A stretch of DNA of 22,367 nt from a virus. Shown here in pieces: positions 1 through 7,466 of this stretch. A program made the translations under genes and the position numbers. The first letter of the stretch is position 1. Every line of letters begins with the position of its first letter. A model generated the notes under the pieces. That model did no database searches. It saw only the letters and a program-made list of their open reading frames with translations, and was not told the DNA's origin. The DNA lies in the IMG/VR virus record IMGVR_UViG_3300025897_000098, positions 1-22,367 of that record; one strand, 5' to 3'.

Positions 1-98
1 ACCATCGCACCAGTAGAGGAAGTCACCGCAGGAACAATACCTGATAGATCTACTTCTCTGATTGTGACAGCGGGAGACTCAGATGGTGAAAATGCCAT
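1..98 (-). CDS. 18: Tail sheath protein gp18, N-terminal fragment
   Basis: This is the beginning of the contractile tail sheath subunit, which polymerises around the tail tube and contracts during DNA injection. Only 32 codons are in the window; the rest lies beyond base 1. The translation opens MAFSPSESPAVTIREVDLSG and continues into a Val/Thr/Ser-rich stretch, which matches the N terminus I know from T4-like tail sheath proteins of marine phages (S-P-x-V-x-x-R-E-x-D-L-S). The ATG at 98-96 is preceded by an AAAGGA ribosome-binding site at 106-111 with a 7-base spacer, and by an exact T4-type late promoter at 162-169. Lying downstream of gene 17 agrees with T4 order 16-17-18. The assignment is strong although the fragment is short. 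Confidence 0.9.
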   Translation of the reverse strand, partial: MAFSPSESPAVTIREVDLSGIVPAVTSSTGAM

Positions 99-105
99 AG
101 TCGTG

Positions 106-111
106 TCCTTT
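106..111 (-). promoter_or_regulatory. Ribosome-binding site of gene 18
   Basis: Reading the minus strand, AAAGGA lies 7 bases before the ATG at 98-96. It is a good Shine-Dalgarno match and fixes the tail sheath start. Confidence 0.7.
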
Positions 112-161
112 TTTCGTTAACATGAATAAGATATCATAATACGGAGATTTCTCAATGTATT

Positions 162-169
162 TATTTATA
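162..169 (-). promoter_or_regulatory. T4-type late promoter upstream of gene 18
   Basis: The minus strand reads TATAAATA, an exact match to the T4 late promoter -10 element recognised by gp55-programmed RNA polymerase. It sits about 63 bases upstream of the gene 18 ATG, in the only real intergenic gap here (99-171), just after the TAG of the oxygenase gene. It is followed by a second, offset AAATA (158-162). A dedicated promoter for the sheath fits the need for many sheath copies per virion. That last point is inference. Confidence 0.75.
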
Positions 170-171
170 TA

Positions 172-723
172 CTATGAATTCTTAACATACCAACTGACCA
201 GCACTATCCGATGTCCCTGTCGGACTTGACTAACCCCATGGAGTACATCATGATTATAGACCAGACTGCTACCATTTTGAGAGGGCGCCACAACAGGAAC
301 GATATCTTTTTTGTGATTGAGAGGACCTTTTCTTACTCCTTCCTGTGGCAAGTCGTAGTGTTTATCCATAACCAACGTGTCACCACCAACCAAGTCTTCA
401 GATGATTCTAGAAACGTAATGATTGTTTTTTCAACCAACTCATTATTGTCTTCATGGAGTCGCGTAAATGAATACGGAATATACTTAAGAAAATAATGTG
501 AGTAATTTTTTAACCCTCGTGTTGCGGCATAATTATCTAAATGCTTAATAGCAGGACAATCTTTTACGTCTTCACTTCTTGGATTGTATCGGTGTAGATT
601 GAAAAGGTTATAGAATTGATCTATGTACTCGTGTCTGGATTTATTATATAACTCCCAGAGACTCTGCATTTCTGCGTCAGATAAGATCGTATCAATCTTA
701 AAATTATGCCATTGATTTACCAC
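172..723 (-). CDS. 2-oxoglutarate/Fe(II)-dependent oxygenase, prolyl-4-hydroxylase-like
   Basis: This 183-residue protein resembles the single-domain 2OG-Fe(II) oxygenases common in T4-like marine phages. These use 2-oxoglutarate, O2 and Fe(II) to hydroxylate a protein or small-molecule substrate. The likely iron-binding triad is visible: HxD as His90-Glu-Asp92 and a distal His162 in a LHGVSQV context, followed by Arg172 in GHRIVLVSW, the expected 2-oxoglutarate carboxylate ligand. The GTG at 723-721 is the best start, since an in-frame TGA lies a few codons upstream and no ATG intervenes. It overlaps the end of gene 17 by 7 bases, has no good Shine-Dalgarno sequence and is probably translationally coupled. 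Translation ends at a TAG just before the gene 18 promoter. The substrate is unknown. The family call is fairly secure; any role in modifying virion or host proteins is inference. Confidence 0.8.
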   Translation of the reverse strand: MVNQWHNFKIDTILSDAEMQSLWELYNKSRHEYIDQFYNLFNLHRYNPRSEDVKDCPAIKHLDNYAATRGLKNYSHYFLKYIPYSFTRLHEDNNELVEKTIITFLESSEDLVGGDTLVMDKHYDLPQEGVRKGPLNHKKDIVPVVAPSQNGSSLVYNHDVLHGVSQVRQGHRIVLVSWYVKNS

Positions 724-2327
724 GGATTTTGTAGATCATGATCCCAAGGTATTGACCAGTTTTTGTCTTTCATACTTTCAATATCTTCTAGCGAATCAAT
801 ATACTCATCATTGTTATCATGATAACCAAACGGCACCAAATCTGCCTCAATAGAATCCATTCTACTTTGAAATAACATTTGTTTCATATCAATATCGGTG
901 AGATCGTTGAATCTACTGTCGGTGGTAAAATATCCAAACATCACCAAATTCATCATGAGATCATCGTGGTTGCCATCGCTTGCTTCATATGATTGCCCTC
1001 TGGCACAAAACGTAGATATTTCTAATATAGTATTCTCATCAACAATTTCTAATTTGTTTTCTTCTAATAGATCTTTGATACCCGAACAACCAAGCCGCTT
1101 AGTCTTCCGATTGATTTCAATGCCCATTTTATTTTTTGATACTGATTCAACATGCATGTTCTCATATTCTAAATCTAGATATAAGCCATTACATACTAAA
1201 GTACCTTGATCATTTGATTCAACAACAACATATGCTTCATTGTAGACTTTCGCATACTTATAGATAATATTAGGAAAGAGCAAGGGCGAGATAGTGTTAC
1301 AGCGATACACAGCCACCTGTTTAAAAGGTCTCGTGCTAATGTCGATGATATTGAATGTAGAATAGTCCTGTCCTCTTCCCTTGCTTACATCAACACACAT
1401 GATGTAATCATGATCTGGTTGCGTTTCTTGATAAACAAGAAGATCGCCACCTTCCATATGTGTGATAGGATCTGTGGCACGTAATTTCATCAAGGTGTCG
1501 GCGCTTATTAATGTGTCGCCCGTACCGAAGAATGTGTTACCGAATTCCTGGTCAAATTGAAGAATGCTAGTGTTTGCTATGGTCTCCGCTTTCCATTGCT
1601 CATCACGTCCTGGCACGTCAAACCAATCCACACGAAAAGGTATAAACTGATTTATCCCTTGGTTGGCGCCTTCCCATATTTTATGGAATATATTTCCGAT
1701 ACCATTTGCTGTAGATGTGATAATAACCTTTGTATCTTTTCCGGCAGAGACAACAGGATAGGTGGAAGTGTAGAATTCTGATGCTCGCTCAACAAAAGCA
1801 AACTCATCGAGATAGAGGAGATTAACAGACATACCCCGAATAGAACTGCCGCTAGTACTAGCAGCCACAATCCTACTGTTATTAGAAAAATCGATACTAC
1901 CCTTATTAAGAGTCTTGCAGCCAGGTTGTAAAAAGAACGGCAAGTTCTCAAGCATAAGTGTAATACGTCCGAGCATTTCTCGCGAAGTGGAACCTTTGTT
2001 AGCCAGAACAGCAATGGTTTTTTCGGGATTGAAAATCGCATACCAGAGAAGATAGGCGACAGACGAAATTGATTTGCCAGATTGTCTGCAAGCAAGTACA
2101 ATGTTAAAACGATTGCTGTTAAAATGATGGAACATACGTTCTTGATAGGGATAAAGATTAAAAGGAACAAGACCCCTATCCAGTGAAATAATCTTGACAT
2201 ATTTTTCTGCAAAATATGAGGGATTTTCCATACACTTTTTATATTCAAGAACTTCCTCCTGTGTCCACTCTTGGACTACACCATCTTTCTTGACTAAGTG
2301 ATTATATTGATACGTGTCATTGGACAT
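717..2327 (-). CDS. 17: Terminase large subunit gp17 (packaging ATPase and nuclease)
   Basis: This is the motor of headful DNA packaging: an N-terminal ATPase drives translocation through the portal and a C-terminal RNase H-fold nuclease cuts the concatemer. Numbering from the ATG at 2327, the motifs are Walker A CRQSGKS (80-86, Lys85), Walker B LLYLDE (170-175, catalytic Glu175), coupling motif TSTANG (204-209), and nuclease acidic residues Asp313 (CVDVSKGRGQDY), Glu370 (VVESNDQG) and Asp455/Asp456 (GNHDDLMMNLVMFG). All align with T4 gp17, which is 610 residues against 536 here; most of the missing length is at the N terminus. A TTG 24 bases upstream (2351) could extend it, but the ATG is preferred and overlaps gene 16 by 11 bases. 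The gene is complete with no sign of damage. Confidence 0.97.
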   Translation of the reverse strand: MSNDTYQYNHLVKKDGVVQEWTQEEVLEYKKCMENPSYFAEKYVKIISLDRGLVPFNLYPYQERMFHHFNSNRFNIVLACRQSGKSISSVAYLLWYAIFNPEKTIAVLANKGSTSREMLGRITLMLENLPFFLQPGCKTLNKGSIDFSNNSRIVAASTSGSSIRGMSVNLLYLDEFAFVERASEFYTSTYPVVSAGKDTKVIITSTANGIGNIFHKIWEGANQGINQFIPFRVDWFDVPGRDEQWKAETIANTSILQFDQEFGNTFFGTGDTLISADTLMKLRATDPITHMEGGDLLVYQETQPDHDYIMCVDVSKGRGQDYSTFNIIDISTRPFKQVAVYRCNTISPLLFPNIIYKYAKVYNEAYVVVESNDQGTLVCNGLYLDLEYENMHVESVSKNKMGIEINRKTKRLGCSGIKDLLEENKLEIVDENTILEISTFCARGQSYEASDGNHDDLMMNLVMFGYFTTDSRFNDLTDIDMKQMLFQSRMDSIEADLVPFGYHDNNDEYIDSLEDIESMKDKNWSIPWDHDLQNPW

Positions 2328-2676
2328 TGGTAGAATCAGACTCAACTTCAATCACCTTTTCTTCATTCTGTAATAATCTTTGTAGATCAGTTGTGCTTCC
2401 TAGAAACACATTGTTGTTAGTAATATTCTTTTGCTCTTTCAAAGGCACGTGGGTAATATCTTTGTGCTTTTTGTTTAGATCCATTAATTTGTCAGTAACA
2501 TCTGCAACATTTTTAATCATGCCAGATAATACTTCAAATGCTCTGGGATGCTCACTTTCACGAGCCACCTCAATCATCAAATCAAGACCGCGTTTACCGC
2601 CTTCTATCAGTTCCAGGTACGTGTCCCGACTCGTTTCGTAGTCGTTCTTGATGTTCGGGTTTTCTTTGTCGGTCAT
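2317..2676 (-). CDS. 16: Terminase small subunit gp16
   Basis: This 119-residue protein is the small terminase, which in T4 forms a ring, recognises DNA ends or concatemers and stimulates the gp17 ATPase. The core (residues about 13-80) carries the family signature: YETSRDTYLELIEGGKRGLD, then ARESEHPRAFEVLSGMIKN, then VTDKLMDLNKKHKDI. It is predicted to be mostly helical and probably coiled-coil. T4 gp16 is 164 residues, so this form is short, as I recall for marine T4-like phages. The ATG at 2676 has an AAGGA site at 2683-2687 with a 6-base spacer. The stop lies inside the start region of gene 17, so the two subunits are coupled. A one-mismatch late promoter lies about 75 bases upstream. Confidence 0.93.
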   Translation of the reverse strand: MTDKENPNIKNDYETSRDTYLELIEGGKRGLDLMIEVARESEHPRAFEVLSGMIKNVADVTDKLMDLNKKHKDITHVPLKEQKNITNNNVFLGSTTDLQRLLQNEEKVIEVESDSTNVQ

Positions 2677-2761
2677 TATGATTCCTTTTATAGATTCTTC
2701 GGTCTTCTGCTATTTGTTGCCAGAATCTATCGTCAATGTCTTTTATGTCTATATTTATCAT
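2594..2761 (-). CDS. Possible 55-residue protein overlapping gene 16 out of frame
   Basis: An ATG at 2761-2759 overlaps the TGA of the preceding 322-residue gene in an ATGA arrangement typical of translational coupling. It opens a 55-codon frame with a coding-like, very charged start (MINIDIKDIDDRFWQQIAED, then RRIYKRNHNDRQRKP). The last 27 or so codons run through the start of gene 16 in another frame and end at a TAA. An AAGAAG-type purine run lies just before the ATG. Against it: it is short, overlaps a secure gene by 83 bases, and I recognise no homologue. The first 28 or so codons, outside the overlap, are the part most likely to be meaningful. Confidence 0.35.
   Translation of the reverse strand: MINIDIKDIDDRFWQQIAEDRRIYKRNHNDRQRKPEHQERLRNESGHVPGTDRRR
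2752..2759 (-). promoter_or_regulatory. Probable T4-type late promoter upstream of gene 16 (one mismatch)
   Basis: The minus strand reads GATAAATA, one mismatch from the TATAAATA late consensus. It lies 75 bases upstream of the gene 16 ATG, at the end of the 322-residue gene, the same placement as the exact copies elsewhere in this window. The mismatch makes it less sure than those. Confidence 0.5.
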
Positions 2762-3726
2762 AATCGCTTCTTAGATATGTAGGCTTTTATTCCAAGCACA
2801 TTTAGATCGGAATCTGTTCTGTCATATACAGCAGAAAATAACCACGGTCTTGCGGTTATATCAGACGGCACTGGCCATGTAAATCCATGTTCCGTACAAA
2901 AATCACGAACAGGTTGCTCAGTGTAAGATATGAAGTAAGCATCCGCTTGAGGTAATTCTCCATTGGCATCCCATGAACGACTTGTGTGCGTTACGTGTGC
3001 GCCTTCTGGTAACTCAGGTGTTATTCCACCAAACTCTAATTTTGCGGCTTTAAGTATCTTTGTACCATTATCTAGATTAAATTTAAGACCGTAATGATTT
3101 GAAATACCTGTTAAAGATGAATTCGTCATATCCAACACTTGAGATGCAGAGTCAGGAAAATAAGAGGCGGTAACACTATCTAATTCAGCAAAATTGTACC
3201 AACTAACGTGTCTTCCCGTGTACGGTTGACGATATCCTTGAGCAACGCCTATAAAATTACTTTCTCGGGTAAGAAAAAAATCGCTGTCATATTCAGAAAA
3301 CATACTCACAATTTCATCAATGTAAGGCTTTGCGGCTGAATCACGAGGACCAATATCTACTCGTTGAAGTTGACCCTCATAGTACATATTATCACGTACA
3401 GTTTTTAAAAGAATAATCTGGGGTGTGATGTATCTTTCGTTGTCAGGAACGTCATAATGGTTGGTTGATATCCAATGAGCAAAATTATTATAGTTTATGG
3501 TTTCAAGTGCATTCGCTAATGTTTCTGCGGAGTCTATATTACCTAGATCATTGAGGGCAGGTGCCGCAAACATGTTTGCACCTTGATATTCATAATGATA
3601 GGCATACTCGGTGTCGCCAGTCCACGGTACAGTCTGTTCTTTCCAGCCATTAAATTTAGTTATGGCTTTAAGTTGATTGTCGCTGTCCCAGATAACCTGA
3701 TCCCACAAAATAGCATTAATAGACAT
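2758..3726 (-). CDS. Unrecognised probable virion protein, 322 residues
   Basis: I do not recognise this protein. It is soluble in character, with no signal peptide or membrane segment, and is rich in aromatic residues and Asp/Asn (for example WDQVIWDSD near the start, YAYHYEYQG at about 42-50, and RPWLFSAVYDRTDSDLNVLG near the end). Low-complexity repeats are absent, unlike its neighbours. It starts at an ATG overlapping the TAA of the upstream 1245-residue Ig-repeat gene (TAATG), with a GGTGGG purine run just before, so the two are probably co-translated. It shares the late unit that begins at 9287. Context suggests a fibre-associated, tip or chaperone-like partner of the Ig-repeat protein, but that is inference. 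Confidence 0.8.
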   Translation of the reverse strand: MSINAILWDQVIWDSDNQLKAITKFNGWKEQTVPWTGDTEYAYHYEYQGANMFAAPALNDLGNIDSAETLANALETINYNNFAHWISTNHYDVPDNERYITPQIILLKTVRDNMYYEGQLQRVDIGPRDSAAKPYIDEIVSMFSEYDSDFFLTRESNFIGVAQGYRQPYTGRHVSWYNFAELDSVTASYFPDSASQVLDMTNSSLTGISNHYGLKFNLDNGTKILKAAKLEFGGITPELPEGAHVTHTSRSWDANGELPQADAYFISYTEQPVRDFCTEHGFTWPVPSDITARPWLFSAVYDRTDSDLNVLGIKAYISKKRL

Positions 3727-6700
3727 TAGTTCCCACCATTGTTATCCAGGGTCGCGATCACGATTAAATCCCAGTTAATAACAATGTTGTTGCCTGGTGC
3801 CGCCGCTTCATAGATTTGAAAATCAATTTCTAACTCTCTGCTGACACTACCATAATTACCTAGTTTAAAAGACAAGAAAAAATCCGCATAAGGAGATGAT
3901 TGTGTCCCATTACCAATGTCCAGTGGAGTATCAAAAGATCCACCTACAGTAGCGCCCGTGATATTCTCGGTACCTTTTGTCGCAATAAGTTTGTAACCTG
4001 TATAGGGCGCAGTGCCTCCTGATATCCAAGTGCCTACCTTAACATACAAAGCCGAGTCCGGTGTCCGCCCACTATTGAAAGAATCTCTGCCGCGAGCGTA
4101 TATACCACCATCATTATCAAATCTAACATTAGCAGTGGCAGTAACGGGAGAAAAAGTATCATATACTTGTTCATACGCCTCATTAGTGTAACTTAATAAC
4201 GCAGTATATCCTAATATGCCATTACCTGCGACATTCTGAATGGTGATCGTCTCAGACGCCAACACAGTTGAGTTTACATTCTCTTCAACATCATGCAGTT
4301 CGTAAACAAACGCTTTGTTTTCCTGAACGGCGCTCGTAGTAATATCTACATCAAAGGTTCCTGTGCCACCTGAAATAACCACCGTACCTGTAGGTTTATT
4401 TGCACCATCAAAGTAGGCATAATTTGAAGCACTAGCAAACACAGGAAGCATGCCGAGTACAGTAAGAGACGATGTTGCCGACATGGTCAGCGAGTTCGAA
4501 TTAATATTATTGATGGTTCCATTGACCCCAGTAGTTCTTTGTGTGTCTCCTGCGAGCAAGGTAGAATATGAAGAAGTGGCAGATTGTGTGGACAAAATCG
4601 TACTGCCTGATACACTGTCAACTATTACAGGTTCAAAACCCTGAGGTCTGTAATAGTAAGTGCCATCGGGTCCAGTCACAGTAAAAGTTACAGTGGTGGC
4701 TTCATCTGGTGTAGTATCACTCGCAGTCAACGTAAAGTTTTGAGGATCAGTCAGTGTAGTGATTGGATCAAGCGCAACAGTTGGACCTGCCAAACTAGTT
4801 CTTCTAACCGTAGTAAGAAAACTTCTATTAGATTCTTCTGTAAGATTGTCGCCAAGTGTTACATATGTTACCTCTACAGATTCACCGGAATCTGGTCCTA
4901 TGATCTCTTTATCTGCACCTCCTACATATTGTGTACCAATAGAACTCGGCGTAAGACGTATAAACAATGGTTCGGGTGCACCAACATCGGTTGCTGTAAT
5001 TGTAAGTACCAAATTTTCATCTTCTGTAACCGTTGCGGGCATAGTTAGTGAGTATGTTTGCTGACTAGTATCTTGAACTACAACACCCGCGCTTTCACCA
5101 ATAATTGCAAACACACCTGATCCTGGTGCTGTCTCTTCTCCTACCACAACAGTAAAGGTTTCTGAGCCTTCTGTTTTAAAATCATTTGCAATAGCAAGAG
5201 ATACTTGTCCGGCACTGCTGGTGATTGTCAAGTCTACGGGTGCTGAAACGTTTGAGTAACCAGAGTCAAAGTCTGAAGACGTGACATTAGTGCCAGCAAT
5301 CCAATACTTGTAAACACCACCACTTCCTGTGTCTTGATAAGTTCCACCTAGTGTTACATCCACAGTGATCGTATCGCCTTCTTCAGGAGCCAAATCACTT
5401 GGAGTTATGGTAACCGAGTTAGATGTGCCCGCGATAATTCTATTACCTTCTGCTAATTCAGTGCCGCCTGTGGCTTGATCATATACAAATATCTGATAGA
5501 AGTTATCCGCAGTATCACCGTCGGCAGTATAAGCAGTTGGATTCGTAACAGTTCCAGTACCACCTGATACTGTGACTGCAAGTCTGCTGCCATTTCTGGG
5601 TGGAGTACCTACCCAGTCAGCATCGTCAGTGTCAATATCATTGATATAAAAGTAAACTGTCCCGTCAGGAATATTTTGACCACCCACTGTGTAAGTAACA
5701 GCACCACCGTCTTGACCTACGGCAGGACTGCCGGTGATCGTGTAGGCGGGTGGTCCATCGTTAACAGTGAATGACTCGTTGTCTGAAATTTGAAAACCAG
5801 CGTCTAAATTATTATCTGTTGCAGTAAACGTACCCGCAGTAGGGCTTTCGTAAGTGTCCGTTGCGCTAACAGGAATAGAAGTAACCGCAGTTGATCCACC
5901 TAGACCGTCATCTATCATGGTGACTGAGCCTGTAAGATCAGCGGTTGCGATACGACCGTCAGATACCACGGCACCTGTAATCGCATAATCAATATCTTTG
6001 CCTACATTATAACCGCCTGAGGTGATTGTAATCTCTAAGTTGTTACCCTCAATAACTGTCACACCTGGTGCTACGGTAAGTGTGGGTACTACCTGTGTAA
6101 GATACTGAACACGAGAAACTTTTTCAATGTTGTTCTCATTCAGAAGTTTGATAACATAGTTGCTGTTTGACTGAGGATCACCATCTACTCGGCTTTTTAT
6201 CTGAAACGAACCTGTACTGCCTGTTATCGTAACATCTTGTGCTGTGCCAGGTGATGTTGGTATTGTCGTTTCAAAGTTGGTTTGATCGGTTGTACTAACT
6301 CCAAAATCAACATACCATTTAAGAACAGCACTGCCAGCATTGGGCACATTTGTTCCGTTAATGGTAAATGTTACATTGTCACCTTCATCTGAGGTATCGC
6401 CGGCTTCTACGGTTTGATCGGGTGCATCTGTTGATATAGTATATGAAGGAATAAGATCCGTTATCGTAAGAGGGAAGTTATCAATAGCACGACCATCACC
6501 GTCTTCAATGTAGACTGTAAACGTCTCATCACCTTCGGCTATCGCTGTCTCGGCATCAATGACAGAGACCACTGAGAACATACCACTTGACCCATTGATC
6601 TCAAAGTATTGTTTGTTATTCGCATCAGGTAAACCTGTTGTTTGATCATACGAGTTAATGCCGAAGTCAGCATCATTTGTCGTACCGTGTACTCCATACC

Positions 6701-7463
6701 AATAGAGTGCGTCTATGCCATCAGGCACATTTGTTCCTGTAATGGTAAAGACGAAATCAGTGCCTTCGTTCTGTGTGGTTGCATTTACGCTGGCCGAATA
6801 AACGGGCGTGTTGTATGTGAGTAATGCGTCATTGAGTGCTTGAATATCAACCGCAACATCATCAACAATGAACACCTCACCGCCAAGATACATTCCTGCA
6901 GGATGAACAAACAGTTTAAACGTTTCTCGCCACTTCGCAATAGGAACACCCACACGAACCAAAAGCGCAAACGTTTGATATAACTTGTCATCTGTGATAT
7001 ACTTGAGAGAGTCAGCACCGATCTGTGAATCTGTTTCACCTATCTTAAAGACATTCTCTTTTGGATACAATACTTCAACGTCTTCACCATAAAAAGATCT
7101 AAAGAACCATTCTATCGCAAACTTACTACCCTTTGATCTAAACAGTGTGTTGGAAAAGTTTGCTGCCGCTCGGAGTTCAGTATCGTTTGAACCAAACTTC
7201 TGAAAATAGGATTCGCCTAAAAGTAATTCGTCCTCAATATAAGTGAGAAGAGTGATGTCGGTTTCATTAATATCACGAGTTGCAAATAAGTGATTGAGCA
7301 ATTCTGTAGACTCGTTCTGATCCTGAAACTCATAATACTTCTTTAACAGAGTAATGAATTTTGGATATAACGCCGCAAAATGCTCAGGCAATATATTGCC
7401 AATAGCCGGCTCTCTCAGGTTGAGAGAGCGTCTGCGTTTATTAACAAATCTTTCGTGTGACAT
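3726..7463 (-). CDS. Large Ig-repeat virion protein with helical N-terminal module, 1245 residues
   Basis: Residues 1-205 form a compact, largely helical region (ILPEHFAALYPKFITLLKKY; then RSKGSKFAIEWFFRSFYGED; then VEVLYPKENVFK). It resembles an N-terminal module I recall from large structural proteins of marine T4-like phages, and probably anchors the protein to the virion. Residues about 222-1078 are a chain of about seven Ig-like or Calx-beta-like beta-sandwiches of roughly 105-120 residues, with recurring EGD(T/N)xTFT and TITGTNVPDG-type strands; the last is interrupted by a Ser/Thr-rich insertion (about 950-1000). Residues about 1085-1240 look like a separate C-terminal beta domain. The ATG at 7463 lies 3 bases after the preceding stop and has no clear Shine-Dalgarno sequence, suggesting coupling. 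The role is probably carbohydrate or surface binding; this is inference. Confidence 0.85.
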   Translation of the reverse strand: MSHERFVNKRRRSLNLREPAIGNILPEHFAALYPKFITLLKKYYEFQDQNESTELLNHLFATRDINETDITLLTYIEDELLLGESYFQKFGSNDTELRAAANFSNTLFRSKGSKFAIEWFFRSFYGEDVEVLYPKENVFKIGETDSQIGADSLKYITDDKLYQTFALLVRVGVPIAKWRETFKLFVHPAGMYLGGEVFIVDDVAVDIQALNDALLTYNTPVYSASVNATTQNEGTDFVFTITGTNVPDGIDALYWYGVHGTTNDADFGINSYDQTTGLPDANNKQYFEINGSSGMFSVVSVIDAETAIAEGDETFTVYIEDGDGRAIDNFPLTITDLIPSYTISTDAPDQTVEAGDTSDEGDNVTFTINGTNVPNAGSAVLKWYVDFGVSTTDQTNFETTIPTSPGTAQDVTITGSTGSFQIKSRVDGDPQSNSNYVIKLLNENNIEKVSRVQYLTQVVPTLTVAPGVTVIEGNNLEITITSGGYNVGKDIDYAITGAVVSDGRIATADLTGSVTMIDDGLGGSTAVTSIPVSATDTYESPTAGTFTATDNNLDAGFQISDNESFTVNDGPPAYTITGSPAVGQDGGAVTYTVGGQNIPDGTVYFYINDIDTDDADWVGTPPRNGSRLAVTVSGGTGTVTNPTAYTADGDTADNFYQIFVYDQATGGTELAEGNRIIAGTSNSVTITPSDLAPEEGDTITVDVTLGGTYQDTGSGGVYKYWIAGTNVTSSDFDSGYSNVSAPVDLTITSSAGQVSLAIANDFKTEGSETFTVVVGEETAPGSGVFAIIGESAGVVVQDTSQQTYSLTMPATVTEDENLVLTITATDVGAPEPLFIRLTPSSIGTQYVGGADKEIIGPDSGESVEVTYVTLGDNLTEESNRSFLTTVRRTSLAGPTVALDPITTLTDPQNFTLTASDTTPDEATTVTFTVTGPDGTYYYRPQGFEPVIVDSVSGSTILSTQSATSSYSTLLAGDTQRTTGVNGTINNINSNSLTMSATSSLTVLGMLPVFASASNYAYFDGANKPTGTVVISGGTGTFDVDITTSAVQENKAFVYELHDVEENVNSTVLASETITIQNVAGNGILGYTALLSYTNEAYEQVYDTFSPVTATANVRFDNDGGIYARGRDSFNSGRTPDSALYVKVGTWISGGTAPYTGYKLIATKGTENITGATVGGSFDTPLDIGNGTQSSPYADFFLSFKLGNYGSVSRELEIDFQIYEAAAPGNNIVINWDLIVIATLDNNGGN
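4229..6800 (-). repeat. Array of about seven Ig-like domains in the 1245-residue protein
   Basis: The protein-level repeats begin near residues 222, 340, 460, 573, 683, 802 and 908. Each starts with a beta strand and an E-G/E-D-x-(V/L/I)-x-(F/L)-T-(I/V) pattern (EGTDFVFTITG, EGDNVTFTING, EGNNLEITITS, EEGDTITVDV, TEDENLVLTITA, PDEATTVTFTVTG). Sequence identity between units is low, so they are old, diverged duplications, not recent tandem copies. Confidence 0.65.
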
Positions 7464-7466
7464 AAT

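Noticed and set aside
1652-2248. A 198-residue minus-strand open frame inside gene 17
   Set aside because: It lies in another frame within the well-supported large terminase and is Leu-rich, unlike a real protein here. It is a shadow of the gene 17 coding sequence.
2328-2351. TTG at 2351 as the start of the large terminase
   Set aside because: It would add eight residues (with an initial Met reading of TTG) and deepen the overlap with gene 16. The ATG at 2327 is the simpler start; the TTG remains possible.
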